DNA from: Bradyrhizobium sp. cir1
Lineage (GTDB): Bacteria > Pseudomonadota > Alphaproteobacteria > Rhizobiales > Xanthobacteraceae
Direction: 5' to 3'
Length of the DNA stretch: 64,000 nucleotides
NCBI RefSeq assembly: GCF_014198245.1
Contig: NZ_JACIHE010000008.1
Location: forward strand, 62,001-126,000
A program made the position numbers and the translations under genes. The notes under the pieces are model-generated. The model saw only the letters and a list, made by a program, of their open reading frames with translations. It made no database searches and was not told the DNA's origin. Shown one piece after another: positions 30,605 through 39,283 of the stretch (position 1 is its first letter; each line of letters begins with the position of its first letter).

Positions 30605-31476
30605 GCGGTGGGCTGCTTGGCTGGAATGCGAACGACGTCCGGCTCCGCAAGCCTCAACGCTAGGCCACCGGCGGTGAGCGGCTGGCCGGCATCGAGCGCG
30701 TCGGCGACACGGTCGATGCGCACCAGCGCAATGCCCTTGCCTTGCGCCGACGAGCCCATGGTGCCGACCGACTTGTCACCGGCCATGACGCTGACGCCGA
30801 CTTCCGGTGAGATGTCATCGAGCAGTACCTTCACGCTGCGCGTGCGCGCGGTGCCGCGATGCTGCATGCGCGAGACGACCTCCTGGCCGACATAGCAGCC
30901 CTTGTCGAAATCGACGCCGGCGAGCCGGTCCATGTTGGTCTCGTGCGGGAACGCATCGCTGTACATGAAATCGAGCCCGCCGCGCGGCACGCCGAGCGCG
31001 ATGCGGTGCGCCTCGTACTCGGCCGCATCGACCAGCTCGGCGCCGATGAGATCGGACAGCTTCTGCTTGAGATCCTCGGGGATCAGGATGCGCGTGCCGA
31101 GCTCGGCATTCCGCGGATCGGCGAAGGCAAGGTCCGGTTGCGCCGCCAGCTGGCCGCCCCAGGCCGCGAGCACGCCGAGATCGAGGCTTTCCACCGTGAC
31201 CTTGGCGCGCAGCTTGTAGAATTTCAGCTTGGTGGCGAGGGTGTCCGCCAGCGCTTTCGGGCAATCGATCAGGAACCCGCCGCCATGGCCGGCGGGCACC
31301 TCCGTGATCAGGAAATCGGCGATGATCTTGCCCTGCGGCGTCAGCAGCGCGCCGAATCGCCCCAGGCCCGGCTCCAGCCTGTCGACGTCGGTCGTGATCA
31401 GGCCGTTGAGGAAGTTGCGCGCATCCTCGCCCGCGATTTTGATCACGCCCCGGTCGGGAAGAAACGCTGATTTCAT
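30601..31476 (-). CDS. ygfZ: Folate-binding YgfZ-like protein
   Basis: A 291-residue member of the YgfZ/GcvT family, tetrahydrofolate-dependent helpers of iron-sulfur enzyme assembly or repair. The signature KGCYVGQEVVSRMQHRGTA is present at about residues 190-210, and the N-terminal aminomethyltransferase-like fold (FLNGLITTDVDRLEPG, LLTPQGKIIADFLI) precedes it. I chose ATG 31476 (MKSAFLPDRGVIKI); the longer upstream frame overlaps the divergent gene. It is the first gene of the cluster that leads to tag, the HD hydrolase, the phosphatase and nadQ. Confidence 0.92.
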   Translation of the reverse strand: MKSAFLPDRGVIKIAGEDARNFLNGLITTDVDRLEPGLGRFGALLTPQGKIIADFLITEVPAGHGGGFLIDCPKALADTLATKLKFYKLRAKVTVESLDLGVLAAWGGQLAAQPDLAFADPRNAELGTRILIPEDLKQKLSDLIGAELVDAAEYEAHRIALGVPRGGLDFMYSDAFPHETNMDRLAGVDFDKGCYVGQEVVSRMQHRGTARTRSVKVLLDDISPEVGVSVMAGDKSVGTMGSSAQGKGIALVRIDRVADALDAGQPLTAGGLALRLAEPDVVRIPAKQPTA

Positions 31477-31572
31477 GCGAAAATCTCTTGCGACATGTTG
31501 CTCCGGAACGTAAGCCCGCAAGGCATAAACGACAAGACCTCGAGCCCTGCGCTTGGGGATGAGAGAGGCCCC

Positions 31573-32907
31573 ATGACCCAGCGTTTCGATGTGATCCTCA
31601 AAGGCGGCACCGTCGTCAACCAGGATGGAGAGGGCCAGCGCGACATCGGCATCGCGAACGGCCGCATCGCCGAACTGGGCCCACTGTCGCAAGGCTCAGC
31701 CGCTGAGGTGATCGACTGCAAGGGCCTGCACATCCTGCCCGGCGTGATGGACACGCAGGTGCATTTCCGCGAGCCCGGGCTGGACCAGAAGGAAGACCTC
31801 GAGACCGGCTCGCGCAGCGCCGTGATGGGCGGCGTCACCGCCGTGTTCGAGATGCCGAACACGTCTCCATTGACGGTGACGGAGGCCACCTTCACCGACA
31901 AGGTGAAGCGCGCCCATCATCGCATGCATTGCGATTTCGCCTTCTTCATCGGCGGCACCCGCGAGAACGTGCAGGATCTGCCGGTGCTGGAGCGCGCGCC
32001 GGGCTGCGCCGGCGTAAAAGTATTCATCGGCTCGTCCACCGGCGCGCTGCTGGTCGAGGACGACGAGAGCCTGCGCCGCATCTTCCAGGTGATCCGCCGC
32101 CGTGCGGCGTTCCATGCCGAGGACGAATACCGCCTCAACGAGCGCAAGCCGCTGCGCATCGAGGGCGACGCCCGCTCGCATCCGGTCTGGCGCGACGAGA
32201 CCGCGGCGCTGATGGCGACGCAGCGCCTGGTCAAGCTCGCGCACGAGACCGGCAAGCGCATCCACGTGCTGCACATCTCGACCAAGGAAGAGATCGAATT
32301 CCTGCGCGATCACAAGGATGTCGCCTCCTGCGAGGCGACGCCGCATCATCTCACGCTGGTCGCGCCCGAATGCTACGAGCGGCTCGGCACGCTGGCGCAG
32401 ATGAACCCGCCGGTGCGCGGCGCCGATCACCGCGCCGGCATCTGGCGCGGCATCGAGCAGGGCATCATCGACGTGCTCGGCTCCGACCACGCCCCGCATA
32501 CGCTGGAGGAGAAGCAGAAGACCTACCCAGCCTCGCCCTCCGGCATGACCGGCGTGCAGACGCTGGTGCCGCTGATCCTCGACCACGTCAATGCGGGCCG
32601 CCTGTCGCTCGCCCGCTTCGTCGACCTCACCAGCGCCGGCCCCGCACGCCTCTACAACATGGCCTGCAAGGGCCGCATCGCCGCGGGCTACGACGCCGAC
32701 TTCACCATCGTCGACCTCAAGCGCAGCGAGACCATCACCAACAAATGGGTCGCATCCAAGGCCGGCTGGACGCCTTACGACGGGTTGCGCGTCACCGGCT
32801 GGCCCGTCGGCACCTTCATCCGCGGCCGCCGCGTGATGTGGCAGGGCGAACTGGTCACGCCCTCGCAAGGCGAGCCGGTACGGTTTTTGGAGACGCTGAA
32901 GCAGTAA
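31573..32907 (+). CDS. Dihydroorotase (class I type)
   Basis: A 444-residue amidohydrolase matching dihydroorotase/allantoinase enzymes. Metal-binding elements are visible: DTQVHFREPGLDQKEDLETGS, the lysine of GCAGVKVFIGSSTGAL, HVLHISTKEEIEF, EATPHHLTL and the catalytic aspartate of LGSDHAPHTLEEK. This set points to hydrolysis of a cyclic amide in pyrimidine synthesis. Many alphaproteobacteria carry more than one such gene, so whether this is the main PyrC is not certain. ATG 31573 has GAGG upstream; it is divergent from ygfZ. Confidence 0.88.
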   Translation: MTQRFDVILKGGTVVNQDGEGQRDIGIANGRIAELGPLSQGSAAEVIDCKGLHILPGVMDTQVHFREPGLDQKEDLETGSRSAVMGGVTAVFEMPNTSPLTVTEATFTDKVKRAHHRMHCDFAFFIGGTRENVQDLPVLERAPGCAGVKVFIGSSTGALLVEDDESLRRIFQVIRRRAAFHAEDEYRLNERKPLRIEGDARSHPVWRDETAALMATQRLVKLAHETGKRIHVLHISTKEEIEFLRDHKDVASCEATPHHLTLVAPECYERLGTLAQMNPPVRGADHRAGIWRGIEQGIIDVLGSDHAPHTLEEKQKTYPASPSGMTGVQTLVPLILDHVNAGRLSLARFVDLTSAGPARLYNMACKGRIAAGYDADFTIVDLKRSETITNKWVASKAGWTPYDGLRVTGWPVGTFIRGRRVMWQGELVTPSQGEPVRFLETLKQ

Positions 32908-32943
32908 CGTGATGTGTCGTGGGGACGCATAGTGTCTCCCCAC

Positions 32944-33115
32944 TCGTCATTGCGAGCGTAGCGAAGCAATCCAGAATCCCTCCGCGGCGGCAGTCTGGAT
33001 TGCTTCGCTTCGCTCGCAATGACGAGTCGAGGGGCCGTAGCCCGCATGAGCGCAGCGACATGCGGGTTTTCACTTTGCGAGGTTCCCGGGTTTCGCTACG
33101 CTCACCCGGGCTACA
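32944..33115. repeat. Two palindromic repeats
   Basis: First, CTCGTCATTGCGAGCGTAG with its complement CGCTCGCAATGACGAG about 60 bases on (same family as 9,303). Second, TAGCCCGCATGAGCGCAGCG with CATGCGGG, and CCCGGG-type arms around CGCTACGCTC. Confidence 0.8.
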
Positions 33116-33136
33116 GCTTTGCAGCGCGAGGTGACA

Positions 33137-34006
33137 ATGTCCGAATCGACACCCCTCATCACCACCGAGCAACTCGCCGCCATCCTCGGCGACCCCAACC
33201 TCCGCCTCTACGACTGCACGACCTACAACGAGCCTGTCCCGCCCGGCAGCGACGTGCCGTATCGCGCGGTGCCCGGCGACAAGACGTTCGCGGCCGGCCA
33301 CATTCCCGGTGCCGATTTCCTCGACCTGCAAGGCGAGTTCTCCGACAACACCGCGCGACCGCTCTTCATGATGCCTGATGTTGCGCAGCTGGAGGCCGCC
33401 TTCGGCCGCCACGGCCTCGATGCGGGCAAGACCATCGGTCTCTACAGCATCGGCACCACGATGTGGTCGACGCGGTTCTGGTGGATGCTGCGCTCCCTCG
33501 GCGTCGACGCGCAGGTGCTCGACGGCGGGTTCGACAAATGGAAGGACGAGGGGCGGTCGATTGAAACCGGTGCACCGAAGGGCTATCCTGCGACGACCTT
33601 CAAGGCCGCGCCGCGCGCGGGCTTTTTCGTCGACAAGGACATCGTGAAGGCAATGATCGGGGATCCCTCAACGGTCATCGTCAACGCACTCGGGCCGCAG
33701 TTTCATCGCGGCCTTGAGCCGAGCCGTTACGGCCGGCCGGGCCGCGTGCCCGGCAGCGTCAACGTATCAGCCGCAACGCTCGTCAATGCCGACAAGACGC
33801 TGACGAGCCTTGCGGATGCGGAAGCGAAGTTCGTCGCCCAGGGCGTCACGCGCGACAAGAATGTGATCGCGTATTGCGGCGGCGGCATCTCGGCGACGAT
33901 CGACCTCTTGCTGCTGACGCAGCTCGGCTACGACAAGCTGACGCTGTACGACGGCTCGATGGGCGAGTGGGCGCGAGACCCGTCGCTGCCGATCGAGACG
34001 GACTAG
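33137..34006 (+). CDS. Sulfurtransferase (two rhodanese domains)
   Basis: A 289-residue protein with two rhodanese domains, as in thiosulfate or 3-mercaptopyruvate sulfurtransferases. The N-terminal inactive domain includes GHIPGADFLDL. The C-terminal active loop is AYCGGGISATIDLLLLTQLG with the catalytic Cys. The loop CGGGISA is closer to the mercaptopyruvate type than to classic rhodanese CRKGVT, so MST-like activity is possible. ATG 33137 has GAGG upstream. Confidence 0.88.
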   Translation: MSESTPLITTEQLAAILGDPNLRLYDCTTYNEPVPPGSDVPYRAVPGDKTFAAGHIPGADFLDLQGEFSDNTARPLFMMPDVAQLEAAFGRHGLDAGKTIGLYSIGTTMWSTRFWWMLRSLGVDAQVLDGGFDKWKDEGRSIETGAPKGYPATTFKAAPRAGFFVDKDIVKAMIGDPSTVIVNALGPQFHRGLEPSRYGRPGRVPGSVNVSAATLVNADKTLTSLADAEAKFVAQGVTRDKNVIAYCGGGISATIDLLLLTQLGYDKLTLYDGSMGEWARDPSLPIETD

Positions 34007-34026
34007 GCGAAGCGTCCTGGCAGGGC

Positions 34027-34293
34027 TTACTGCCTGGAGATGTCGACGGAGAATTCGCCGTTGCGAATGCGGCCCGGAAAACCCTCGACGAATTTTGCCA
34101 CCGCGTCCTCGCCATAGGTGCCGACGAGCTCGGCGAAGGCCGCAAACAGGCTCGCCTGCGCCAGGCAATCGCCGTCGACGCCGTCATGGCGCGCTTCGGC
34201 CCAGGCCTCGTTGAGATAGCTCAGTGCGGCCTGCTTCTGCTCGTGATCGGGCAGCGGCGCGCGGGCGGGGGCGTAGGAAATCGGCTGGCTCAT
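34027..34293 (-). CDS. Small hypothetical protein (88 aa)
   Basis: An 88-residue protein (MSQPISYAPARAPLPDHEQ) with a helical middle, EQKQAALSYLNEAWAEARHDGVDGDCLAQA, and ALFAAFAELVGTYGEDAVAKFVE-like helices. It looks cytoplasmic and all-alpha. It resembles short conserved hypothetical proteins of Bradyrhizobium. A GTG at 34338 gives a longer alternative. It is convergent with the sulfurtransferase gene (20-base gap). Function unknown. Confidence 0.65.
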   Translation of the reverse strand: MSQPISYAPARAPLPDHEQKQAALSYLNEAWAEARHDGVDGDCLAQASLFAAFAELVGTYGEDAVAKFVEGFPGRIRNGEFSVDISRQ

Positions 34294-34435
34294 GAAACTC
34301 GACAAGGCTGGAGGCGCGTCCACGGCGATGCGCTGCACGAGAGGTGTAGCACGCGTATTAACGCCCGCTAGGCCACATCTTTAGGAACGGTTAACGGCTG
34401 TGAACAAACTCGATGACAGGGTTCCAGCCGCGACT

Positions 34436-34540
34436 CGTCATTCCGGGGCGCGACGAAGTCGCGAGCCCGGAATCCATCGGGCCGCAGAGACTGCCGCACA
34501 ATGGATTCCGGGTTCGCGCTGCGCGCGCCCCGGAATGACG
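34436..34540. repeat. Palindromic repeat (CATTCCGGG family)
   Basis: CGTCATTCCGGGGCGCG with CCCGGAATCCAT, and ATGGATTCCGGG with CGCCCCGGAATGACG. Same family and orientation pattern as 5,213-5,312. The 250 bases upstream of the TIGR02301 gene end hold nothing else I can recognise. Confidence 0.85.
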
Positions 34541-34547
34541 GGGGAAG

Positions 34548-34925
34548 CTAGTTCGCGTAGCGCGCGGTGAGATCGCGCGAGATCTTCGAGCCTTCCTCGA
34601 TATAGCGGCGGATCGCCACCGTCGCGGCCGGCGTGCAACTGCGGTAGGTCTGCTGGAAGCCGTTATAGCCGCGGTTGAAGCCGGCGATCATGCGGGTGCG
34701 GCGCTCGCCGGAGGGGGTTTCGGCGTCGATCAGCGCCTGCATCTCGCTGCGCCATTTGTTGCCCTCGTTGGACCCGCAGATGCCGCGCAGATAGTGCAGC
34801 CCGCCCAGGATCTCGGCCAGCCGCTGCAATTCGCCGTCGAACGGCGCCGCCACGTCCTGGGCCCTCGCGGGCACGGACGTGAAGGCGACAATCAGGGCGA
34901 AAATGGCCAGAAATCGCGTCGACAT
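34548..34925 (-). CDS. TIGR02301 family exported protein
   Basis: A 125-residue protein with a signal peptide (MSTRFLAIFALIVAFTSVPARAQ). The mature part, LQRLAEILGGLHYLRGICGSNEGNKWR then RMIAGFNRGYNGFQQTYRSC, is the TIGR02301 pattern, a family nearly restricted to alphaproteobacteria, with two conserved cysteines and no known function. ATG 34925 is used because it starts the signal peptide. Confidence 0.85.
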   Translation of the reverse strand: MSTRFLAIFALIVAFTSVPARAQDVAAPFDGELQRLAEILGGLHYLRGICGSNEGNKWRSEMQALIDAETPSGERRTRMIAGFNRGYNGFQQTYRSCTPAATVAIRRYIEEGSKISRDLTARYAN

Positions 34926-34969
34926 CGGCGGCTGTATGCCCCCTCGGGACGGCCGGCGCAAGGCGGGCG

Positions 34970-35404
34970 TCAGGCTCCAAGCAGCCGGTGGGCGGACTGG
35001 ATGACCTCCTCCAGCCCCCCGGTCAGCTTGAGGTCGCTGAGGCTCGCCAGGGCGTCCGGGGCGATCCAGCGGTAGTCGTCGAGCTCGTCGTTCAGGACCG
35101 GCTCCCGGGCCGCCCAGCGGGCGGCAAACGACATGATCAGATAGTGGCCGGCGCCGGGGGCAGCCGGCAGCACCTCGCGCCAGCCGGCTAGCCCGATGAT
35201 CTCGATCTCGAGCCCGGTCTCCTCGTCGACCTCGCGCTTGAGCGCCTGGTGCAGCGATTCGCCGAACTCGACCCGGCCGCCCGGCAGCGAATAGAACCCT
35301 TTTGCGGGCGAGCGCGCGCGGCGGGTCAGAAGCACCTTGCCGTCGCGGAAAATCGCGGCACTGACGGCGATCTGGGGATGGCTGGGCTGGACGACCGCCG
35401 GCAC
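34970..35404 (-). CDS. Nudix hydrolase
   Basis: A 144-residue Nudix enzyme, hydrolysing a nucleoside diphosphate derivative. The Nudix box GGRVEFGESLHQALKREVDEETG fits GX5EX7REUXEEXG (given here as GGRVEFGE and REVDEETG). The substrate cannot be assigned. The likely start is GTG 35404, five bases after the previous gene's stop; an upstream in-frame extension overlaps that gene. Confidence 0.85.
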   Translation of the reverse strand: MPAVVQPSHPQIAVSAAIFRDGKVLLTRRARSPAKGFYSLPGGRVEFGESLHQALKREVDEETGLEIEIIGLAGWREVLPAAPGAGHYLIMSFAARWAAREPVLNDELDDYRWIAPDALASLSDLKLTGGLEEVIQSAHRLLGA

Positions 35405-35408
35405 GGCG

Positions 35409-35909
35409 CTAGTTCGCCATGATGGTGTCGACGTCGGCCTCCGCGCCGCCATTGATGATGCCGCCGCAGGCGGCGATCAGCGGCTTGACCCAGAGGGTGG
35501 CCTGCTCGGCGAGGCGGACCCGGGTCGTATCCTTGTCGACCTCGCGCATGGCCGAGCCGACCGCGGTCAGAATCGAGGTCATGGTGTCCGTGATGTGGTC
35601 GAACTGGGCGCGCACGTTGGGATCGGCCTTCTCATAGGCCTCGATGGCCAGATCCCGTGCCTTGAAATTGGACGCGGTGAAATGCTCGGCATAGGACAGC
35701 GGCGACCAGGTCAAAAAATCTTCGGCGCATTCCGGCATGTCAGGGACCATTTCAAGCAGCATCACGGCTTCATTGAAATGGTTGAGATAGTCAGTGGCAA
35801 GCCCGGTCCGCGGGTTGATGTTGGCCACGCGCAGCCGTTCGGCCCAGGCCGCAGCCTCGGGGCCCGTCTGTACATGCGTCCGCGCGGGTTGGGTGGCCGT
35901 TGAGCTCAT
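35409..35909 (-). CDS. Conserved hypothetical protein (166 aa)
   Basis: A 166-residue, probably cytoplasmic and helical protein. The centre (NHFNEAVMLLEMVPDMPECAEDFLTW, split as NHFNEAVMLLEMVPDM and PECAEDFLTW) and TMTSILTAVGSAMREVD are the most distinctive parts. It is common in Bradyrhizobium next to a Nudix gene, from memory. Its function is unknown. It lies immediately upstream of the Nudix gene (four-base gap), so they are probably one operon. Confidence 0.75.
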   Translation of the reverse strand: MSSTATQPARTHVQTGPEAAAWAERLRVANINPRTGLATDYLNHFNEAVMLLEMVPDMPECAEDFLTWSPLSYAEHFTASNFKARDLAIEAYEKADPNVRAQFDHITDTMTSILTAVGSAMREVDKDTTRVRLAEQATLWVKPLIAACGGIINGGAEADVDTIMAN

Positions 35910-35972
35910 CTGCCGCAGTGTTAACGTTCGGGGTTAAAAGGACCTGAACGGACCCTATATAGGCCCCCAAGG

Positions 35973-36731
35973 ATGTGTGGACGCTTCGTCATAACTTCGG
36001 CCCCCGCGGCTTTGCGGCAACTGTTCGGCTATGTCGAGCAGCCGAATTTTCCGCCCCGGTACAATGTCGCTCCGACGCAGCCGATTCCGGTCGTATTGGT
36101 CGAGAATGGTGCCCGCCATTTCCGCCTGATGCGCTGGGGGCTGCTGCCGTCCTGGGTCAAGGACCCCCGCGGATTTACGCTGCTGATCAATGCCCGCTCC
36201 GAGACGGTGCTGGAGAAGCCCGCGTTCAAAAAAGCGATTCGCCGGCGGCGCGGCCTGATCCCCGCCGACGGCTACTATGAATGGAAGTCGGAAGGCGGCC
36301 GCAAGCAGCCGTTCTTCATCCACCGCGCCGACGGCGAACCGCTTGGCTTTGCCGCGGTGTTCGAGACCTGGGTCGGGCCGAACGGCGAGGAACTCGACAC
36401 GGTCGCGATCGTCACGGCGGCGGCCAGCGAGGATCTCGCCGCGCTGCACGACCGTGTGCCCGTCACCATCAGCCCGCGCGATTTCGAGCGCTGGCTCGAT
36501 AGCCGCGGCGACGAGGTCGACGCGATCCTGCCGCTGATGAGGCCCCCGCGCATCGGCGAATTCGCCTGGCACGCGGTCTCCACCCGCGTCAACCGCGTCG
36601 CCAATGACGACGAGCAGTTGTTGTTGCCGATCAGTGCAGAGGAGATGGAGGCGGAGGCGCCGAAGCCGAAGAAGGTCACGAGGAAGGTCGCTGCTGCGTC
36701 GTCCGATGACGGGCAGGGCTCGTTGTTCTAG
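35973..36731 (+). CDS. yedK: SOS response-associated peptidase (YedK/HMCES-like)
   Basis: A 252-residue SRAP protein. The mature N-terminus after Met removal is Cys2 (MCGRFVITS), which crosslinks abasic sites in single-stranded DNA. The other conserved elements are RYNVAPTQPIPVV, MRWGLLPSWVKD, INARSETVLEKPAFK and RRCLIPADGYYEW-like RRGLIPADGYYEWK, followed by the histidine region FAWHAVSTRVN. The C-terminal 40 residues are Lys/Glu-rich. No convincing LexA box was seen in the 60-base divergent promoter gap. Confidence 0.92.
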   Translation: MCGRFVITSAPAALRQLFGYVEQPNFPPRYNVAPTQPIPVVLVENGARHFRLMRWGLLPSWVKDPRGFTLLINARSETVLEKPAFKKAIRRRRGLIPADGYYEWKSEGGRKQPFFIHRADGEPLGFAAVFETWVGPNGEELDTVAIVTAAASEDLAALHDRVPVTISPRDFERWLDSRGDEVDAILPLMRPPRIGEFAWHAVSTRVNRVANDDEQLLLPISAEEMEAEAPKPKKVTRKVAAASSDDGQGSLF

Positions 36732-36739
36732 GCGCGCTG

Positions 36740-36834
36740 CCGTAGGTGGGCAAAGCGAAGCGTGCCCACGATCGCTCACCGAGGAAACGGATAGATTGGT
36801 GGGCACGGCGCGTTGCGCCTTTGCCCAGTCTACA
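36740..36834. repeat. GGTGGGCAAAGCG palindrome
   Basis: CCGTAGGTGGGCAAAGCG with GCGTGCCCAC, and TGGTGGGCACGGCGC with GCGCCTTTGCCCA. Same family as 1,549 and 29,236. Confidence 0.85.
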
Positions 36835-36845
36835 GCAGCGGAGGT

Positions 36846-38039
36846 TCAGACAACCTCCCTTGCCCTCAGCGCCGCGATCTCCGCCGCATCGAACCCGAGT
36901 TCACCCAGCACTGCATCCGTATCAGCCCCCAGCTCCGGTGCCATCCGGTCCAGCCGTCCGCCGCCATGGGCGAGCTTGAAGCCGCTGCCGGCAAAGCGCA
37001 GACGGCCGTAGGGTGTATCCAGCTCCTGGATCGCACCGCGGGCCTTCACTTGGGGATGGTCGATCACCTCCTCGACCTTCCAGATGCTGGCGCAGGGCGC
37101 GCCGGCGTCTTCCAAAATCGTCTCCCATTCACGGGCCGGCCGTTTCGCCAGCGCCTCCTCGATGATGGCGCGCAGGGCACCCTCGTTCTCGTTGCGGGAG
37201 AACCAGTCGGCAAAGCGCGGATCGCTCAGCGTATCCTCGCGTCCGAGCGTGGACATCAGCGCGCGGTACTGCTTCTCGTTGTTGACGGCAAGCAGGATGT
37301 GGCCGTCACCGCACTTGAACAAATTCGCCGTGGTCCTGCGGCTCACCGCCTGGTTGCCGGAAAGCTGCTGGCGATGGCCGGCGACCGACCAGTCCGCGAT
37401 CTGCCCTGAGAGAAACGCCAGCGTTGCCTCCAGCATGGAGACGTCGATGAGCTGCCCCTTGCCGGTGCGGTCGCGCTGGTACAGCGCGCTCGACACGCCG
37501 AAGGCGGCGGTGGCGCCCGAGAGCACGTCGCACACCGCAAAGCCCGCGCGCGTCGGCCCGGTCTCGGGATGGCCGGTGATCGCCATGATGCCCGAGAGCG
37601 CCTGCATCTTGCCGTCATAGCCAGGGCGCAGGCGATCCGGGCCGGTCTGGCCGAAGCCGGAGACCGCGCAATAGATCAGTTTTGGATTGATCGCGGAGAG
37701 CGCCTCATAGCCGATGCCGAGCTTGTCCATCACGCCCGGGCGGAAATTCTCCATCACGACGTCGACCTGGCTAACAAGCTTCTTCACGATCGCGATGGCA
37801 TCGGGCTTCTGCAAATCCAGCGTCAGGCTGCGCTTGTTGCCGTTGATGGCCTGGAACGCCGGCGCCAGCCCGCGCTCGGCCCATTCGCGAGAAAGCGGGG
37901 TGCGGCGCATGTCCTCGCCCTCGCGCCGCTCGACCTTGATGACGTCCGCGCCGAGCAGCGCAAGCTGATAGCTCGCATAGGGGCCGGCCAGCACTTGCGT
38001 GAAATCCAGGATCTTCACGCCCTCGAACGGTCGCGTCAC
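36846..38039 (-). CDS. CaiB/BaiF family CoA transferase
   Basis: A 397-residue class III CoA transferase, which moves CoA between carboxylic acids. The N-terminal ILDFTQVLAGPYASYQLALLGADVIKVE is the family hallmark, and PGYDGKMQALSGIMAITG contains the catalytic Asp (usual YD). GVSSALYQRDRTGKGQLIDVSMLE follows. The acyl substrate is unknown. It is downstream of, and in the same direction as, the reductase-like gene at 38,074, so a shared pathway is possible. Confidence 0.9.
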   Translation of the reverse strand: MTRPFEGVKILDFTQVLAGPYASYQLALLGADVIKVERREGEDMRRTPLSREWAERGLAPAFQAINGNKRSLTLDLQKPDAIAIVKKLVSQVDVVMENFRPGVMDKLGIGYEALSAINPKLIYCAVSGFGQTGPDRLRPGYDGKMQALSGIMAITGHPETGPTRAGFAVCDVLSGATAAFGVSSALYQRDRTGKGQLIDVSMLEATLAFLSGQIADWSVAGHRQQLSGNQAVSRRTTANLFKCGDGHILLAVNNEKQYRALMSTLGREDTLSDPRFADWFSRNENEGALRAIIEEALAKRPAREWETILEDAGAPCASIWKVEEVIDHPQVKARGAIQELDTPYGRLRFAGSGFKLAHGGGRLDRMAPELGADTDAVLGELGFDAAEIAALRAREVV

Positions 38040-38073
38040 GTCGCTCTCCCTTGATTGTTGTTATCGGAGGACG

Positions 38074-39003
38074 TCAGGCGGCGCGGTTGCCGCGCGCGAT
38101 CTCCTTCTGCTTGTCGAATTCGGCGCGGCGTCGCGCCAGCTCTTCAGGGGAGAGCTGGGCGACGTTGTTGTAGTCGAGCTTCCAGGAGGCGTCCTCGCTC
38201 CAGCGCAGCGGCGACTGCATCGTCGTCTGCGGGCCGCTCGCGGTCTCCAGAAGCTTCAGCGCGAGCTCCAGCGTCTGCGCCTGCGAAGCGACGTCATGCG
38301 GCTTACCCGCGGAATTGCCGAGCGGGAAGTCCGAGAACAGAAAGCGCGGCACGGCGGCATGCTCGATGATGTCCTTGGCGCAGCCCATGATCACGGTCGG
38401 AATGCCGTTCCGCTCGAGGTGCCGCGCCACCAGCGCCGTGGTCTGGTGGCACACCGGGCAGTTGGGCACCAGCACGGCGACATCGACCTTGTCGGCGAGG
38501 CAACGCGACAGAATCTCCGGCGCGTCGGTGTCGAGCGTGACGCGATGGCTGCGGTTGGTCGGTGCGCCGAAGAAGCGCGGCGCCACGTCACCGATGCGCC
38601 CGGCGGCGGACGCCTTCAACAGCTGCGGCAGCGGAAACCAGGTGCCGCTGTCGGTGGCCGAGGTGTGCTTGCGGTCGTAGCCGATGTGGGAGATGCGCAG
38701 GTCGTGCTGCTGCGAGGTGTCGCCGTCATAGACCTGGTAGAACTTCGCGCTGCCGTTATACGCCGCGCCCGGCCCCTGATCGCCCTTGGCGGGATCGTAG
38801 GGCGCCGCGGTCGTGATGATGGTGACGCGCGACTTCGCCAGCGGCTTCTTCAGCGGCTGGAACGGCGCCTCGGTGTAATGCGCCCAGCGGTATGGCGTGG
38901 TGTAGCCGATCGCCGCGTAATAATCGCGCGTGCGCTGCATGTAGGGGACGGGAGAATCGTAGTCGGGCGCAAAGCCGAATTCGTCGTCGCGCGGAGCGGA
39001 CAT
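38074..39003 (-). CDS. Glycine/sarcosine/betaine reductase selenoprotein B-like protein
   Basis: A 309-residue protein related to the GrdB/PrdB component of glycine or D-proline reductases. It has ISHIGYDRKHTS, VLVPNCPVCHQTTALVARHLE and GIPTVIMGCAKDIIEH. Where the clostridial enzymes use selenocysteine, this has a CPVC pair. There is no in-frame UGA. In aerobic rhizobia the role is unknown; the CxxC suggests redox chemistry. It lies 34 bases upstream of the CoA transferase on the same strand. Confidence 0.78.
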   Translation of the reverse strand: MSAPRDDEFGFAPDYDSPVPYMQRTRDYYAAIGYTTPYRWAHYTEAPFQPLKKPLAKSRVTIITTAAPYDPAKGDQGPGAAYNGSAKFYQVYDGDTSQQHDLRISHIGYDRKHTSATDSGTWFPLPQLLKASAAGRIGDVAPRFFGAPTNRSHRVTLDTDAPEILSRCLADKVDVAVLVPNCPVCHQTTALVARHLERNGIPTVIMGCAKDIIEHAAVPRFLFSDFPLGNSAGKPHDVASQAQTLELALKLLETASGPQTTMQSPLRWSEDASWKLDYNNVAQLSPEELARRRAEFDKQKEIARGNRAA

Positions 39004-39118
39004 GGGGCGCGTCTCCTGGTTCTTGGTTGGGGCCAGACTAGAGATAGTTTTGGGGTTGCTCAACGGGGAGAGCGGCGGCGCAGGACAGAATTGCAACGCT
39101 GATAGAGCGGGCGCTCTC

Positions 39119-39283
39119 TTCCCCCCTCTCCCCCCTGCGGGAGAGGGTGGCTCGCCGCGAAGCGGCGAGACGGGTGAGGGGTATCTCTCCGCGAGTCCAA
39201 CTCCCTCGGGAGTTCGCGGAAGCATACCCCTCATCCGGCGCTTCGCGCCACCTTCTCCCGCAAGGGGAGAAGGAAGACAGCTC
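39119..39283. repeat. CTCTCCCC composite palindrome
   Basis: CTCTCCCCCCTGCGGGAGAG, CTCGCCGCGAAGCGGCGAG, GGTGAGGGGTA with its complement TACCCCTCATCC, and CTTCTCCC/GGGGAGAAG. Matches the element at 11,218. Confidence 0.85.

Noticed and set aside
35910..35972. LexA box before the YedK-like gene
   Set aside because: Some GTTC and GTTA words are present (GTTAACGTTCGGGGTTAA), but the alphaproteobacterial spaced repeat is not matched.
38074..39003. Selenocysteine in the GrdB-like protein
   Set aside because: The redox site is encoded by ordinary Cys codons (CPVC) and there is no in-frame TGA.
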